A stretch of DNA of 64,000 nt from Solimonas flava DSM 18980. Its GTDB lineage: Bacteria > Pseudomonadota > Gammaproteobacteria > Nevskiales > Nevskiaceae. The DNA lies in contig NZ_AUFV01000008.1 of assembly GCF_000426685.1 (NCBI RefSeq), forward strand, positions 256,530 through 320,529, written 5' to 3'. The notes under the pieces were generated by a model, which was given only the letters and a program-made list of their open reading frames with translations, made no database searches and was not told the DNA's origin. Each line of letters opens with the position of its first letter. The first letter of the stretch is position 1. Positions 9,305-18,816 of the stretch are shown here, piece by piece. The position numbers and the translations under genes were made by a program.

Positions 9305-10521
9305 GATCGCCCTCCCTCAGAGTTAGGCTTCGCACGATTTCTTGCATTGGCGCTCATGAAGCTGGATATCAGCCTATACACTAGTCTGTGGTGGCGCTCA
9401 AATAGTAAATAGAATATGAATGCAGATGCATTTATGATGACTATCAATGAGAAATAAGTAAGCGCATCGGAAAAGCTTCGCCCAATCCCAGCAAGGCGAG
9501 CCGGATCAAGACTAAGCCAGAGAAAAATCAGCGGAACGTGGATGACATATAGAGAGAAACTGTAATCAGCGGCCATCGCAATGATTTTTCTTGCCTGTCT
9601 ACCCCCCCCCTTAGCGATATCATCAATGCCACTCACGCTCATCAATATAACAGTCACAATGATAGATACGCTGAATTCTATGCGGAATTGGACAGATGAT
9701 CGATATATAAAGGCAGCCGCGATTAGCAGCAGCACGGAAGCAATCGCCTTAACAGAATGCGCCGACAGAAAATGCCCCCACTTTTCCGCATATGCGCCGC
9801 AAGCCCACGCAAGGAATCCGATGACATAGATCCAGTTTCTGGATCCAGAATCTGGAATTCTCGAAAAAAACATCTGCGCAATAATAAACAGCAGTATGCC
9901 GGCCGAAAAAAGCCTCGCGCTTATGCGATGACTCGCTCGCATAAAAATCAAAAGACAAGGAAAAGCAACGTAATAGATAAATTCGTTGCTAAGACTCCAT
10001 AGAGACAAATTATTGGCAAATTGCAGACAATGCAAGGTTTGCATAAATGCCATATTGCAAGCAAACGCGCCGAGAGATGAGCTTTCCGAGGCCGACCACC
10101 ACGCTGGATACCAAGGCGAATTTTTCTCTATAACAGCCGCCCCGTCTCCAAAATTAAAGGAGACTGCGGCCACTATAGCCGACAATATCAACCCAGGCAC
10201 AAGAACCGAATAAAGACGCGCTACACGCTTTGCGGCGTAATCCGAGAAATTGAACTTTGAAGCCTGAATTGACCTAATAACTGCCCCCCCCACAAGAAAG
10301 CCGCTCACAACAAAAAAAACAACGACTGCATGGTGGTTAAAAAAAGAAAACCTGAGGACCCATTGCCAAAATAAATTCGGCACGTCGTCCAGTTGAGGCT
10401 TCAGAACAAGCGCCCTTACATGTCCCAAGAGCACGAGTTGAGCACTGACTGCCCTGAGCAAGTCCAAAGTAAAGGCACGATCTTGGACGACTACTATCTT
10501 TTGCCCCTCTGAAACTCCCAC
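9301..10521 (-). CDS. Acyltransferase 3 family protein (sugar O-acyltransferase)
   Basis: About 406 aa from a GTG start at 10521, which follows a purine-rich GAGGGAGGGGGGGAA ribosome site. An ATG at 10578 would add 19 unlikely residues and overlap the next gene. The N-terminal segment FTLDLLRAVSAQLVLLGHVR carries the conserved R-x10-H signature of OafA/NodX-type acyltransferases, and about ten membrane segments follow. It probably acetylates a sugar of the repeat unit using acetyl-CoA across the membrane. The coding strand contains a G9 run (9602-9610) and a G8 run (10284-10291), plus G7 in the ribosome site, all unusual here and suggestive of slipped-strand on/off switching. Confidence 0.88.
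   Translation of the reverse strand: MGVSEGQKIVVVQDRAFTLDLLRAVSAQLVLLGHVRALVLKPQLDDVPNLFWQWVLRFSFFNHHAVVVFFVVSGFLVGGAVIRSIQASKFNFSDYAAKRVARLYSVLVPGLILSAIVAAVSFNFGDGAAVIEKNSPWYPAWWSASESSSLGAFACNMAFMQTLHCLQFANNLSLWSLSNEFIYYVAFPCLLIFMRASHRISARLFSAGILLFIIAQMFFSRIPDSGSRNWIYVIGFLAWACGAYAEKWGHFLSAHSVKAIASVLLLIAAAFIYRSSVQFRIEFSVSIIVTVILMSVSGIDDIAKGGGRQARKIIAMAADYSFSLYVIHVPLIFLWLSLDPARLAGIGRSFSDALTYFSLIVIINASAFIFYLLFERHHRLVYRLISSFMSANARNRAKPNSEGGRS
9602..9610 (-). repeat. G9 homopolymer tract inside the acyltransferase gene
   Basis: Nine consecutive G on the coding strand (C on plus) encode part of Lys-Gly-Gly-Gly-Arg near the C-terminal third. Gain or loss of one base would frameshift the protein. 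It is the longest single-base run I noticed in the window. Confidence 0.85.
10284..10291 (-). repeat. G8 homopolymer tract inside the acyltransferase gene
   Basis: Eight consecutive G on the coding strand encode Val-Gly-Gly-Ala near residue 77 of the acyltransferase. A further G7 run lies at 10524-10530 in the presumed ribosome-binding site of the same gene. Confidence 0.85.
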
Positions 10522-10534
10522 TTCCCCCCCTCCC

Positions 10535-11287
10535 TCAACAGAGGCTACCGCCCAACATGCGGAACGCATCGGCAGCATGCTGCCTAATAGCCACTAAACT
10601 ACTCACGCGCTTCGACTGGGTTCTCCCGCGAGTTGACTCGATAGTACTTTGTCCTTCCAGAAACCGAGGATGAGCGGCCACCTTAGGAAATGTCATCCAT
10701 AGCCCGCCATGACCATTGAGCTTGCGGAGCGTCTGCCATTCATCAGCAGCGCATGAAATCGGAGTCGTGGCTTGCAACAGGCGCCGCGCGGTCGCCAGCG
10801 TTATCATGTAACAGCATGTACGCTTTATTCTATCGTCACACATGAACGCCTTTCTTACTTGCACCCGCCCCAGGTTAAATTTTCGCCTCCTGCAAAAGAA
10901 TTGACGGTATTCACCTTGTGCATCTTCTTGGCCGCCGAGAATTACAACGCCACCGAAAGTAGCATCAATCTCTAATGCGCTTCGGCAGAGATCGCCAAAC
11001 CCAGGCAATAGCGTTACGTCGTCTTCGAGCACAATCGCCACGGGGACATTATCGCGAGTCATTAGCTCATATATTGCACGATGGCTAAGCGCACAGCCGA
11101 TCTCGGGCCCGGAAAGTGGCAGATTCTTTGCGATCAGGCTTGAGTCAATCGCATCCTTGCCGACCCCGCGCAAGTCGACCGCGTCGACGAACTCATATGC
11201 AAGCGGCAACTGGTCCAACTGCTGCGATATCAGCCTACGTCGCTCGCAAGCATCTTTGAGTGATACGATATAAATTTTCGCCTGCAT
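10535..11287 (-). CDS. Glycosyltransferase family 25 (LPS biosynthesis type)
   Basis: 250 aa, the usual size of GT25 proteins. Signatures are IYIVSLKDACERRRLISQQL at residues 5-24, EIGCALSHRAIY near 83 and the metal-binding VAIVLEDDV near 104. Related enzymes add galactose or similar sugars to LPS or lipooligosaccharide. It lies between GT2 and acyltransferase genes in the AT-richer part of the cluster. The proposed GTG start of the downstream acyltransferase lies 13 bp past its stop. Sugar specificity cannot be inferred. Confidence 0.88.
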   Translation of the reverse strand: MQAKIYIVSLKDACERRRLISQQLDQLPLAYEFVDAVDLRGVGKDAIDSSLIAKNLPLSGPEIGCALSHRAIYELMTRDNVPVAIVLEDDVTLLPGFGDLCRSALEIDATFGGVVILGGQEDAQGEYRQFFCRRRKFNLGRVQVRKAFMCDDRIKRTCCYMITLATARRLLQATTPISCAADEWQTLRKLNGHGGLWMTFPKVAAHPRFLEGQSTIESTRGRTQSKRVSSLVAIRQHAADAFRMLGGSLC

Positions 11288-11322
11288 GGGCGCTAACTCG
11301 CTTTCTGTAATTTAAGTCTTAA

Positions 11323-12228
11323 TCACGCTGCTGGCCGATGCCCAACGAGCCGATCAATGAGCCGCTTCACCCTAAGCGAAACTGGAATCCAATATTGGAT
11401 AAAATCCTTATAGTCACGCCCGATGTACCTAATCAAAATGCTCAGCATGAAACTCGTACGATAACCAAAGCAGGGCATTTGCAGAATTATTTTTGGCACC
11501 ATTTCGGCATGCACCTTACGGCTTTCATTGGCCCAACTGATGTCGCCCCAGACGTTTGTCAAGCTAACCTCTCGCACGATTGCAACGCCGCCTGGTCTGC
11601 TAGCGCAGTACAGCGAATACCGAAGTGGAGCTGCCAACTCCCGCCCCATCGCAATAGCCTTGGCGAGATCGCTCTGCCTGTAGATGCAGGCGCTGATGAA
11701 CATGAACTGACTGAGCCTTTGCCTAGAGACTTCATCAACCCCTTGTTGCCCCTTCGGGTAGAAGTTTGCTCCATGGGGATCAAGCAGATGTTCGATCTTC
11801 GTGGCGCCTGTCTTGCCATCCACTACTCGATGATTAAGGTACAGCAGCGCCGGCCTCTTTTGCTCCAAGAGGGAAAGGACTCGCTTCACTGTTCCTTGAT
11901 CTAAAATGTCGTCGTCTGCCAAGAACCAGATATAAGCTCCGCGGGCAAGTTCAAACAATTTATTTATATTTCGCACGGAGCCTATGTTGGTTTCATTTCT
12001 ATTGATTCTGAAACCCAGTCCCGAGAACTCCGCACAAACACGCCCGGTATCGTCACCAGAGCAATTGTCTGAAACAAGTATTTCAACGTCGTCAAGTGTC
12101 CGTGTTTGCTCTAGCACAGCCATTAGCTGCCGCTTTAGTTTTGCAGCCCGATTGTACGTGGGAATGCAAATTGAGAGCAGAGGCTCGTCGCTCCGCTTAG
12201 GCACGGAATCATCGCGATGCTGAGGCAT
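11323..12228 (-). CDS. Glycosyltransferase family 2
   Basis: 301 aa. GT-A signatures are LLSICIPTYNRAAKLKRQL (residues 17-35), VEILVSDNCSGDDTG and the DxD-like WFLADDDIL near residue 100. It would transfer a sugar from a nucleotide donor to the growing lipid-linked repeat unit on the cytoplasmic side. Its start lies inside the 3' end of the flippase gene (20-bp overlap), indicating coupling. The region is AT-richer than the CDP-sugar genes upstream. Confidence 0.9.
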   Translation of the reverse strand: MPQHRDDSVPKRSDEPLLSICIPTYNRAAKLKRQLMAVLEQTRTLDDVEILVSDNCSGDDTGRVCAEFSGLGFRINRNETNIGSVRNINKLFELARGAYIWFLADDDILDQGTVKRVLSLLEQKRPALLYLNHRVVDGKTGATKIEHLLDPHGANFYPKGQQGVDEVSRQRLSQFMFISACIYRQSDLAKAIAMGRELAAPLRYSLYCASRPGGVAIVREVSLTNVWGDISWANESRKVHAEMVPKIILQMPCFGYRTSFMLSILIRYIGRDYKDFIQYWIPVSLRVKRLIDRLVGHRPAA

Positions 12229-13540
12229 ATATTTTTACGGCCCACGGAAGGAGTATCAATTGAATGCATACTTGAGAAATTATGGAAATTTCCAATATAT
12301 GTGTTGTTGCCGCAGATATAAATACGCCTGCCGGGAGCAAGAGGTTGCTGGCAAGGCTGAAGTATAGAAAGGGCTCGTTGTATCGTAGACGGGCAAACAA
12401 AGCGAGCGCAGCGAACAGGATATTGAAAAAATAGAACCCCCCAAGCAGCAGAATCATTGGCAAAGGCAATAACCTGTCCGTTAGGCTAGGGAAGAAATTT
12501 CCTCCCACAAATGCCGCCAATGCAATCAATGCAACTGAGAAAATTACAAGAGAAAATGCGAGACCGACTGAGAATTCTCGCCTTGCCTCCCTCACCTCTC
12601 CGTGCCCCATTCGCGAGGCCAGCACTGCCGTTCTGGAATTCAGGGCGGAGCTTGATAATTGTTGCAATGAATTCAGCATCGATAGAGAAGCACCATAGTG
12701 CCCCGCAATCGCTGGCCCAAACAGCTTGAATACGATGATGGGCGCACTATTCCAGTATAGAAATCCAGTAATCCACGTTAGGCTGATGCGCCACTGGTCT
12801 GACCAAAACTCTCTAAACACCCTCCAATTCAGGCGGGACCGATCGTACAGCAGGCTATGTACCTTGCGCAGTGGAATAACGATCAAGATCATCAGCACCA
12901 AAAAACTTACTAGTGCGGATGCGGCTAGAGAGTAGAGTCCGAAATTAAACGCCAAGAGCACCCACGTTATTAATGTTCCAAGCAAAGCGGAAATGAATCT
13001 CGCTCGATATGTGCGAGACCGGCTCACTACCGCCTCGCTTAGAAGAATAAATGGTTGTATGGCGAGCGGAAGGCAATTGCATACCGCCACCAGGAGCCAT
13101 GGCAGACGCCAGGAGACGTCCGAAGCCGTGCGCGTCTCGAATATTAGTAAGCCGGCCGGTATGGTGACTAGCGATACAATCGTTGCTATTCCGAGAAACC
13201 AATGGCCAGCAAACGCAATGTAGGGCCCAAGGGTTCCCTCCACTGATTTTTCAATAATGATATTTCCGGACACGATTTTAATATGTCTTGCATTAGTGCT
13301 TACCGTTCGCAGGAAGACAAATCCAACGCCGGCCTCCAGCAGAACTTGCAGCGCAAGAACATTTGCAAAAACGTAGTAATAACCTTGCTCATCCGCTCCC
13401 AAGAATTGGGTGACAAGTATCAGCGTTATTGGCGCCGCCATAATCCGCCACGCAGTCTGCAGCAGATTAAACGCAGCCGCGCCATCAAGGATTAGCTTGC
13501 GTCGGTTGAGTAACCATTGAAATCGCGCCCGCAGGTTCAT
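12209..13540 (-). CDS. wzx: Polysaccharide flippase (Wzx-like, MOP superfamily)
   Basis: 443 aa, about twelve hydrophobic segments with short polar loops and basic residues near the N-terminus, the pattern of Wzx/RfbX-type exporters. It would flip undecaprenyl-pyrophosphate-linked repeat units to the periplasm for polymerisation by the nearby Wzy-like protein. Its start overlaps the end of the upstream SDR gene by 4 bp, and its end overlaps the GT2 start. Identification rests on topology, length and context, since sequence conservation in the family is low. Confidence 0.82.
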   Translation of the reverse strand: MNLRARFQWLLNRRKLILDGAAAFNLLQTAWRIMAAPITLILVTQFLGADEQGYYYVFANVLALQVLLEAGVGFVFLRTVSTNARHIKIVSGNIIIEKSVEGTLGPYIAFAGHWFLGIATIVSLVTIPAGLLIFETRTASDVSWRLPWLLVAVCNCLPLAIQPFILLSEAVVSRSRTYRARFISALLGTLITWVLLAFNFGLYSLAASALVSFLVLMILIVIPLRKVHSLLYDRSRLNWRVFREFWSDQWRISLTWITGFLYWNSAPIIVFKLFGPAIAGHYGASLSMLNSLQQLSSSALNSRTAVLASRMGHGEVREARREFSVGLAFSLVIFSVALIALAAFVGGNFFPSLTDRLLPLPMILLLGGFYFFNILFAALALFARLRYNEPFLYFSLASNLLLPAGVFISAATTHILEISIISQVCIQLILLPWAVKIYASASR

Positions 13541-14535
13541 TGGCGGACGGACGAAGAGCTCGGCGTGATTTCTTCCTTGGCTTTCGCGAGCAATGTACCG
13601 ATGGCACCTTCGAGAGTGTGCAATTCGTCAAGACTCATAGCATGGCGAAAACCGCGGGTGTCCGGATAGTAACGAGCGCGCCCGCCATAGTCCGCCAGCT
13701 TGCCTTCGACGATCACCGGCTTTTTACGCTCGCTAAGCTTGGATATGGCCTCGGCCAGCTCACGAATCGAGACCTCACGCGCCGCCCCCAGGTTGTACGT
13801 TGCGCATCGGGGGCCTTTCTCGTTGAGCGCCAGCAGCCAACGCGCCAGATCGTCAACGTGAAGGTACGAGCGTGTGGCGGTGCCGTCGCCCTTGATGCGG
13901 ATGCTATCGCCGTGCGGCGAGACAGCTTCGCGAATGAAGTTGCCAAGCGCGTACTGACCGTCCAGCGGACTTTCGGGGCCAATCACAGAGAAGATGCGGG
14001 CAATCCGCACCGCCATGCTGCTACGCTCCGCGAGCAGCGTGCAGAGATGCTCCGAGAATCGTTTTGCCTGGCCGTAAGCGGTAGCTGGCGAGTCCAACGC
14101 AGGCGCCGTGCTCCAGTTCTCCGGAATGCCGCTTTCCGGATAAGGGCCGGGGCCGTAAACGGCGCCGGAACTCAGGTACAGGTATCGTTCGCAGCCGCTT
14201 TGCGCAGCATAGTCAAGTGTGCGCTTGGTCCCTTCCGCAATGCTCCAGGCGTATTCAAGCCGGTTAGTGACCAGCAGGTCGTTGACATCCGTGGCGCCGT
14301 GGATGAGATCGGTAAAGCTTTCGCGCGGCCACTGGCTGCTGGTCATGTCGCCTTGCAGCAGTACAACGACTTCCGCGTTGGCTATATCCGGCGCAGTGCT
14401 CTGCAGTCGCTCCGGGCTGCGGGTAAGCAGTGTGAGCCGCTCGATGTTCAGTGGCCCGCGCTGCTGGATCAGCAGTCGCACCAAGGCGCGGCCGATCAAT
14501 CCGGTGCCGCCGGTGATGAAGAACTTTCGAGCCAT
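13537..14535 (-). CDS. NAD(P)-dependent epimerase/dehydratase/reductase (extended SDR)
   Basis: 332 aa. The nucleotide-binding motif GGTGLIGRALVRLL is at residues 8-21, the catalytic YLYLSSGAVYGPGPYP near 145 and YGQAK (YxxxK) near 178. It is an extended SDR acting on a nucleotide-linked sugar. Placed directly after the two transketolase subunits and the RfbF/G/H enzymes, it is a good candidate for the final ketoreductase or epimerase of the CDP-3,6-dideoxy (possibly branched) sugar, in the position held by abequose, tyvelose or ascarylose enzymes in known clusters. That role is inferred from context. Confidence 0.8.
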   Translation of the reverse strand: MARKFFITGGTGLIGRALVRLLIQQRGPLNIERLTLLTRSPERLQSTAPDIANAEVVVLLQGDMTSSQWPRESFTDLIHGATDVNDLLVTNRLEYAWSIAEGTKRTLDYAAQSGCERYLYLSSGAVYGPGPYPESGIPENWSTAPALDSPATAYGQAKRFSEHLCTLLAERSSMAVRIARIFSVIGPESPLDGQYALGNFIREAVSPHGDSIRIKGDGTATRSYLHVDDLARWLLALNEKGPRCATYNLGAAREVSIRELAEAISKLSERKKPVIVEGKLADYGGRARYYPDTRGFRHAMSLDELHTLEGAIGTLLAKAKEEITPSSSSVRQ

Positions 14536-14568
14536 GGCGCGTCTGCCGGTTTATTGTCGTTACGCCGG

Positions 14569-15480
14569 CTAGCTCAGGTTCATCAGGCCACGCAGGCGCT
14601 GCTGCACATCTGCGTCAGAGAGTTGATGCTCCGAAAGCGCGTACTGGTAAGAGCCGCAGTGTTCGGCAAAGTGGTCCTGCAGCGAAAGCACCTGAACACG
14701 TGGTACAGCCACGCCCGCGTCAATGAAAGCATCCGTCAGGCTGGAGGCGAGTCCGCCGTAGCGGCTGTGCTCCTCTAATACGATGATCCGCTGGAATGAG
14801 CTAAGTAGCCCTATCGCGTTCTCTGCGAACGGCTTGAGGCGAAAGACGGAGAGATGCGGCAGGCCGTGTTCGACGCCGGCAGCGTGGCCTACCGCGGTCA
14901 TCGACCCCATGGAAACCAGGCAGGTATCGGCAACGCTCTCAGGCTGATGCGTGAAGTGCGCCAGCGTATCAGGCAACGGTCGCTGGTTGACCACGGGCCT
15001 GTCGCTTTTCCCTACGCGGATGTAAGCGGGGCCGGCGTAGGCCATGGCTTCTTCGAAACTCGCCTGCAGCTCGTAATCGTCGCAGGGGGCATAGATACGG
15101 ATATACGGTAACGGGCGCAGTGCTGCCACGTCTTCGCCGCACTGGTGTGAGGAGCCGAGCGTGGAATACACCAGCCCTGCACCGTCGCCCACAAATATGA
15201 CCGGCAGCTTTGTGAAGCAGACGTCCATCTTGATCTGCTCCAGCACGCGCAAGGGAACGAACGCGGCTAAGCCGTAAACGAGCGGACGGTGCCCGGTTTT
15301 GGCAAGACCGGCAGCAATGCCAACCAGCGCTTGCTCCATGATGCCCACGTTCACGAACTGACCGGGCCTGCGCTGGCGTATGGCATCAAACAGCGCATAC
15401 CCATGATCGCCGGAGAGCGCCAGGAACTTGGGGTCACGCTCCGCATTGCCCGCAATCAGCTCGGAAAGCATGCCTCTCAT
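14569..15480 (-). CDS. Transketolase-like protein, C-terminal subunit (Pyr + C domains)
   Basis: 303 aa, about half of a full transketolase. It carries the pyrimidine-binding domain with the ThDP-activating Glu in NVGIMEQALVGIAAGLA (about residues 43-59) and the C-terminal domain with RIIVLEEHSRYGG near 220. It pairs with the N-terminal subunit encoded immediately upstream (4-bp ATGA overlap) to form one ThDP enzyme that moves two-carbon ketol units. Housekeeping transketolase is normally a single chain of about 660 aa, so this split pair inside a CDP-dideoxysugar cluster points to a dedicated sugar-branching role. That role is an inference. Confidence 0.88.
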   Translation of the reverse strand: MRGMLSELIAGNAERDPKFLALSGDHGYALFDAIRQRRPGQFVNVGIMEQALVGIAAGLAKTGHRPLVYGLAAFVPLRVLEQIKMDVCFTKLPVIFVGDGAGLVYSTLGSSHQCGEDVAALRPLPYIRIYAPCDDYELQASFEEAMAYAGPAYIRVGKSDRPVVNQRPLPDTLAHFTHQPESVADTCLVSMGSMTAVGHAAGVEHGLPHLSVFRLKPFAENAIGLLSSFQRIIVLEEHSRYGGLASSLTDAFIDAGVAVPRVQVLSLQDHFAEHCGSYQYALSEHQLSDADVQQRLRGLMNLS

Positions 15481-16289
15481 GAGCGTGACTCCGGGGTTTC
15501 CAACTCGGCCATGGCACTTTCCATGAGCTGCGGATTAAGTCGCAGGTAGTGCCACTCAATCTTGTTTTCCATGAATGAAACGCCGTAGCCCTTCACGGTG
15601 CGCGCAATGACGGCGTGCGGCTTTCCAGGCGTGGGGCGCAGCGCCGTTTGCAGTAGCTCCATGTCGTGGCCGCTGCAATCGATAGCACTGAAGCCAAAAC
15701 TCTCGAACTTCTGCGCAAAGGGCTCCAGATTGATGATCTCGCCTGTGGTCCCCATGGCCTGCAAACCGTTGGCATCCACAATCACCACGAGGTTGTCCAA
15801 CTGGTGGTGGGAGGCAAAGAGCATGGCCTCCCACATCGGCCCCTCGTTCATTTCGCCGTCGCCCACGATGCAGTACACGACGCGATCGCTGCCCTGACGC
15901 TTCAGGCCGTATGCAATCCCCACGGCGATCGGCAGGCCATGTCCCAAGGTGCCTGAGCAAATTTCAAGGCCCGGTACGCTCGCCTCGCAGAGGCCATGCA
16001 ACTTGGAGCCGTCGGAGAAGTAGCGGTCCAGATCTTCCTGCTCCAGCCAGCCGAGTTCGCGGTAGGCGGCATAAACCGCCATCACGCCGTGGCCCTTGGA
16101 GAGAATCAAGTAATCCCTGTCCGGCATTTCCGGACCGGTGATGTCATAGCGCATAACGCTGCCGTAGAGAACCGACACAATCTCTATCAGCGAGAAAGCG
16201 CAGCCAATGTGCACGGAATTGCCACTGTGCGCCATGTGCAACACATGGCGGCGCAGCGTCTTGGGATCAAAGTCCGGCTTACTGCTCAT
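15477..16289 (-). CDS. Transketolase-like protein, N-terminal subunit (ThDP-binding PP domain)
   Basis: 270 aa. Conserved features are HSGNSVHIGCAFSLIEI near residue 21, LSKGHGVMAVYAA near 63, LGHGLPIAVGIAYGLK near 115 and the thiamine-diphosphate Mg motif GDGEMNEGPMWEA followed by VIVDANGLQ (about 143-174). With the overlapping downstream C-terminal subunit it should form an active transketolase-type enzyme. It begins just 2 bp from the end of rfbH, so its translation is probably coupled to that of the CDP-sugar dehydratase. The likely acceptor is therefore a CDP-4-keto-sugar, though this is not shown by sequence. Confidence 0.9.
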   Translation of the reverse strand: MSSKPDFDPKTLRRHVLHMAHSGNSVHIGCAFSLIEIVSVLYGSVMRYDITGPEMPDRDYLILSKGHGVMAVYAAYRELGWLEQEDLDRYFSDGSKLHGLCEASVPGLEICSGTLGHGLPIAVGIAYGLKRQGSDRVVYCIVGDGEMNEGPMWEAMLFASHHQLDNLVVIVDANGLQAMGTTGEIINLEPFAQKFESFGFSAIDCSGHDMELLQTALRPTPGKPHAVIARTVKGYGVSFMENKIEWHYLRLNPQLMESAMAELETPESRS

Positions 16290-16291
16290 CG

Positions 16292-17608
16292 CTAGAACCC
16301 GATGCCGAGGAACTGCTCGATCTGCGTGGCAATGTAATCCAGGCGCGCTTCATCCAGCGCAGGGAAAACACCGACCCAGAAGGTATGGTTCATGGTGATG
16401 TCCGTGTTGGTCAGATCACCAACCACACGGTAGTTGCGGCCTTTCATGTAAGGCTGGCGGATCAGGTTGCCCGCGAACAGAAGGCGTGTGCCCACTTTGT
16501 TCTGGTCGAGATACTGCGTCAGGTCCAGTCGGCTTACGCCCGATTCCGGGCGCACGGTGATGGGGAAGCCGAACCAGGAAGGATCGGAGTTCGGAGTGGC
16601 TTCCGGCAGCATCAGCTGCTCTTCGCAGCTCTTCAGCCGTTCCTTCAGGTAGCTGAAGTTGCGCCGGCGGATGCGGATGAAGTCCTCCACCCGATTCATT
16701 TGCGCCAGCGCGCAGGCCGCCTGCATGTCGCTGATCTTGAGGTTATAGCCAAGATGCGAGTAGGTGTACTTGTGATCGTAGCCTTCCGGCAGATCCCCCA
16801 GCTTCCAGCAAAAGCGCTTGTTGCAGGTATTGTCTTTGCCCGGCGCACAGTAGCAGTCACGCCCCCAATCCCGGAACGACTCCGCAATCAGCTTGAGGTC
16901 CGCGTTATTGGTGAATACGGCGCCGCCCTCGCCCATGGTGATGTGGTGTGCAGGGTAAAAACTCACCGTTCCGATATCGCCAAAGGTACCGACGTTCTGC
17001 CCGTTGTACGTAGCGCCCAGTGCGTCGCAGCAGTCTTCTACCAGCCACAAGTTGTACTTCTTGCACAGCGCGGTGACCACTTCCAGATTGAAAGGATTGC
17101 CCAGCGTATGCGCCAGCATGATCGCCTTGGTTTTAGGCGTGATGGCCGCCTCGATCCGGCTGGCGTCGATGTTGTGCGTGTGCAGATCCACGTCGACGAA
17201 GACCGGCACGGCGCCGAACTGGATGATCGGATTCACCGTGGTTGGAAAACCGGCAGCCACACCGATCACTTCATCGCCTTGCTTGATCGCACGGTCACCC
17301 AGCTTAGGCGACGTCAGCGTGGAAAAAGCAACGAGGTTTGCCGAGGAACCCGAGTTGACGGTGATCAGATACTTGACGCCGATGAACTTGGCTAGTCGTT
17401 CTTCAAACGCCGCGTTGAAGCGCCCCGTAGTCAGCCAGCCATCCAGGCTGGCCTCAACCATGTTCTGTAACTCCTTGGCGCCGATAACTTTGCCGGAAGG
17501 CGGCAGCACGGTCTGCCCCGGCACAAACGGCTTTGGCGCATGCGCCAGCTCCGCATATTCAGCCACCAGCACTGCAATTTGCGAGCGGAGTTCTTGTTGA
17601 CGGTCCAC
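16292..17608 (-). CDS. rfbH: CDP-4-keto-6-deoxy-D-glucose 3-dehydrase RfbH (E1)
   Basis: 438 aa, the expected size. DegT/DnrJ aminotransferase fold, but the usual PLP-binding Lys is replaced by His in [17 protein letters not shown] (about residue 215), diagnostic of the PMP-dependent C3 dehydrase (DdhC/AscC). The iron-sulphur Cys cluster [15 protein letters not shown] follows, then [18 protein letters not shown]. It removes the C3 hydroxyl of CDP-4-keto-6-deoxyglucose together with an E3 reductase, here encoded at 19601-20641. A 128-bp gap separates it from rfbG upstream. Confidence 0.95.
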   Translation of the reverse strand: MDRQQELRSQIAVLVAEYAELAHAPKPFVPGQTVLPPSGKVIGAKELQNMVEASLDGWLTTGRFNAAFEERLAKFIGVKYLITVNSGSSANLVAFSTLTSPKLGDRAIKQGDEVIGVAAGFPTTVNPIIQFGAVPVFVDVDLHTHNIDASRIEAAITPKTKAIMLAHTLGNPFNLEVVTALCKKYNLWLVEDCCDALGATYNGQNVGTFGDIGTVSFYPAHHITMGEGGAVFTNNADLKLIAESFRDWGRDCYCAPGKDNTCNKRFCWKLGDLPEGYDHKYTYSHLGYNLKISDMQAACALAQMNRVEDFIRIRRRNFSYLKERLKSCEEQLMLPEATPNSDPSWFGFPITVRPESGVSRLDLTQYLDQNKVGTRLLFAGNLIRQPYMKGRNYRVVGDLTNTDITMNHTFWVGVFPALDEARLDYIATQIEQFLGIGF

Positions 17609-17736
17609 GATCTTCAGTCCTGTTAAGTCTCAATAGGCCTGCTAAGGCCTTCTCCGCATGAACAGCGGACAAAAAAGTAATGACGCGACGTATTCCCGGC
17701 GGGATCTAGGCCGATCCATCCAGGTCACGCAAAAAA

Positions 17737-18816
17737 TCAGCGCGCCTCATACGCCGAAATCTGCTGCAAGGAAATCTGCCGCATGTCAGCTCCCGCTACA
17801 TGCGCGCGATACCACTCGACCACGTTCGCTAGCGCATCACTGAGGCTCCAGCGCGGCTCCCAGCCAAGCTTTCCTCGCACCTTGGAGATATCCAGCTTGA
17901 GGTAGTTGGCCTCATGCGGATGCACCTGGTCATCGAGGCGCCAACGTGCGCCGTCACCCCAAAGCTGGACCAATCGCTCCACCAACCACTCCACAGGCTT
18001 GGCGTCTTGATCGTTGGGGCCGAAGTTCCAGCCCTGCGCGTAGCGTGAACCATCCGCAAAGAGTTTCTGAGCCAAAACCAGATAGCCGGAGAGCGGCTCC
18101 AGCACGTGCTGCCAAGGACGAATCGCATGCGGCGAACGGATGCGGAGTTCCTCTCCTGCCACGATCGCCCGAATAAAGTCGGGGACCAACCGATCACCCG
18201 CCCAATCACCGCCGCCAATGACATTGCCGGCGCGGGCGCTGGCTAGCGCCAGACGGTGCTTGTCGAACTTTTCAGCATTGAAGAAAGAGGATCGATATGC
18301 AGACACCACGAGCTCTGTGCAACCTTTACTGTTGCTGTAAGGGTCATACCCGCCCATGGGCTCATTCTCGCGATAGCCCCAATCCCATTCCTTGTTCTCG
18401 TAGCACTTGTCGCTACTGATGATAACGGCCGCGCGCACGCTCGGACTTGCGCGGAGCGCTTCCAGTACGTGCACGGTGCCCATCACATTGGTCGCATAGG
18501 TACCGACCGGATCCTGATAGGACAGGCGCACCAACGGCTGAGCCGCCATGTGAAAGACGATATCCGGCTCGGCTTTGCGCATGACTGCTACGAGGGTTTC
18601 CCGCTCGCGGATGTCACCGAACGTCGTGTCTACTAGCCGCTCTACTCCTGCGGCTTCAAACAGGCTCGGATTTGTCGGCGGCGGCAAAGAATAGCCAACT
18701 ACCGAAGCGCCGAGCTTGTGCAGCCAAAGCGACAGCCAGCTACCTTTGAAACCGGTGTGCCCCGTTACAAAAACGCGCTTTCCGCGCCAGAAGTCTGCGT
18801 CTACCAAAGCTTCCAT
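17737..18816 (-). CDS. rfbG: CDP-glucose 4,6-dehydratase RfbG
   Basis: 359 aa. An extended SDR with [18 protein letters not shown] at residues 15-32, [13 protein letters not shown] near 128 and the catalytic [10 protein letters not shown] (YxxxK) near 157. [20 protein letters not shown] and the Trp/Asn-rich middle match CDP-glucose 4,6-dehydratases. It converts CDP-glucose to CDP-4-keto-6-deoxyglucose, the substrate of RfbH. Its start overlaps the end of rfbF by 16 bp, so the two are translationally coupled. Confidence 0.95.
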   Translation of the reverse strand: MEALVDADFWRGKRVFVTGHTGFKGSWLSLWLHKLGASVVGYSLPPPTNPSLFEAAGVERLVDTTFGDIRERETLVAVMRKAEPDIVFHMAAQPLVRLSYQDPVGTYATNVMGTVHVLEALRASPSVRAAVIISSDKCYENKEWDWGYRENEPMGGYDPYSNSKGCTELVVSAYRSSFFNAEKFDKHRLALASARAGNVIGGGDWAGDRLVPDFIRAIVAGEELRIRSPHAIRPWQHVLEPLSGYLVLAQKLFADGSRYAQGWNFGPNDQDAKPVEWLVERLVQLWGDGARWRLDDQVHPHEANYLKLDISKVRGKLGWEPRWSLSDALANVVEWYRAHVAGADMRQISLQQISAYEAR

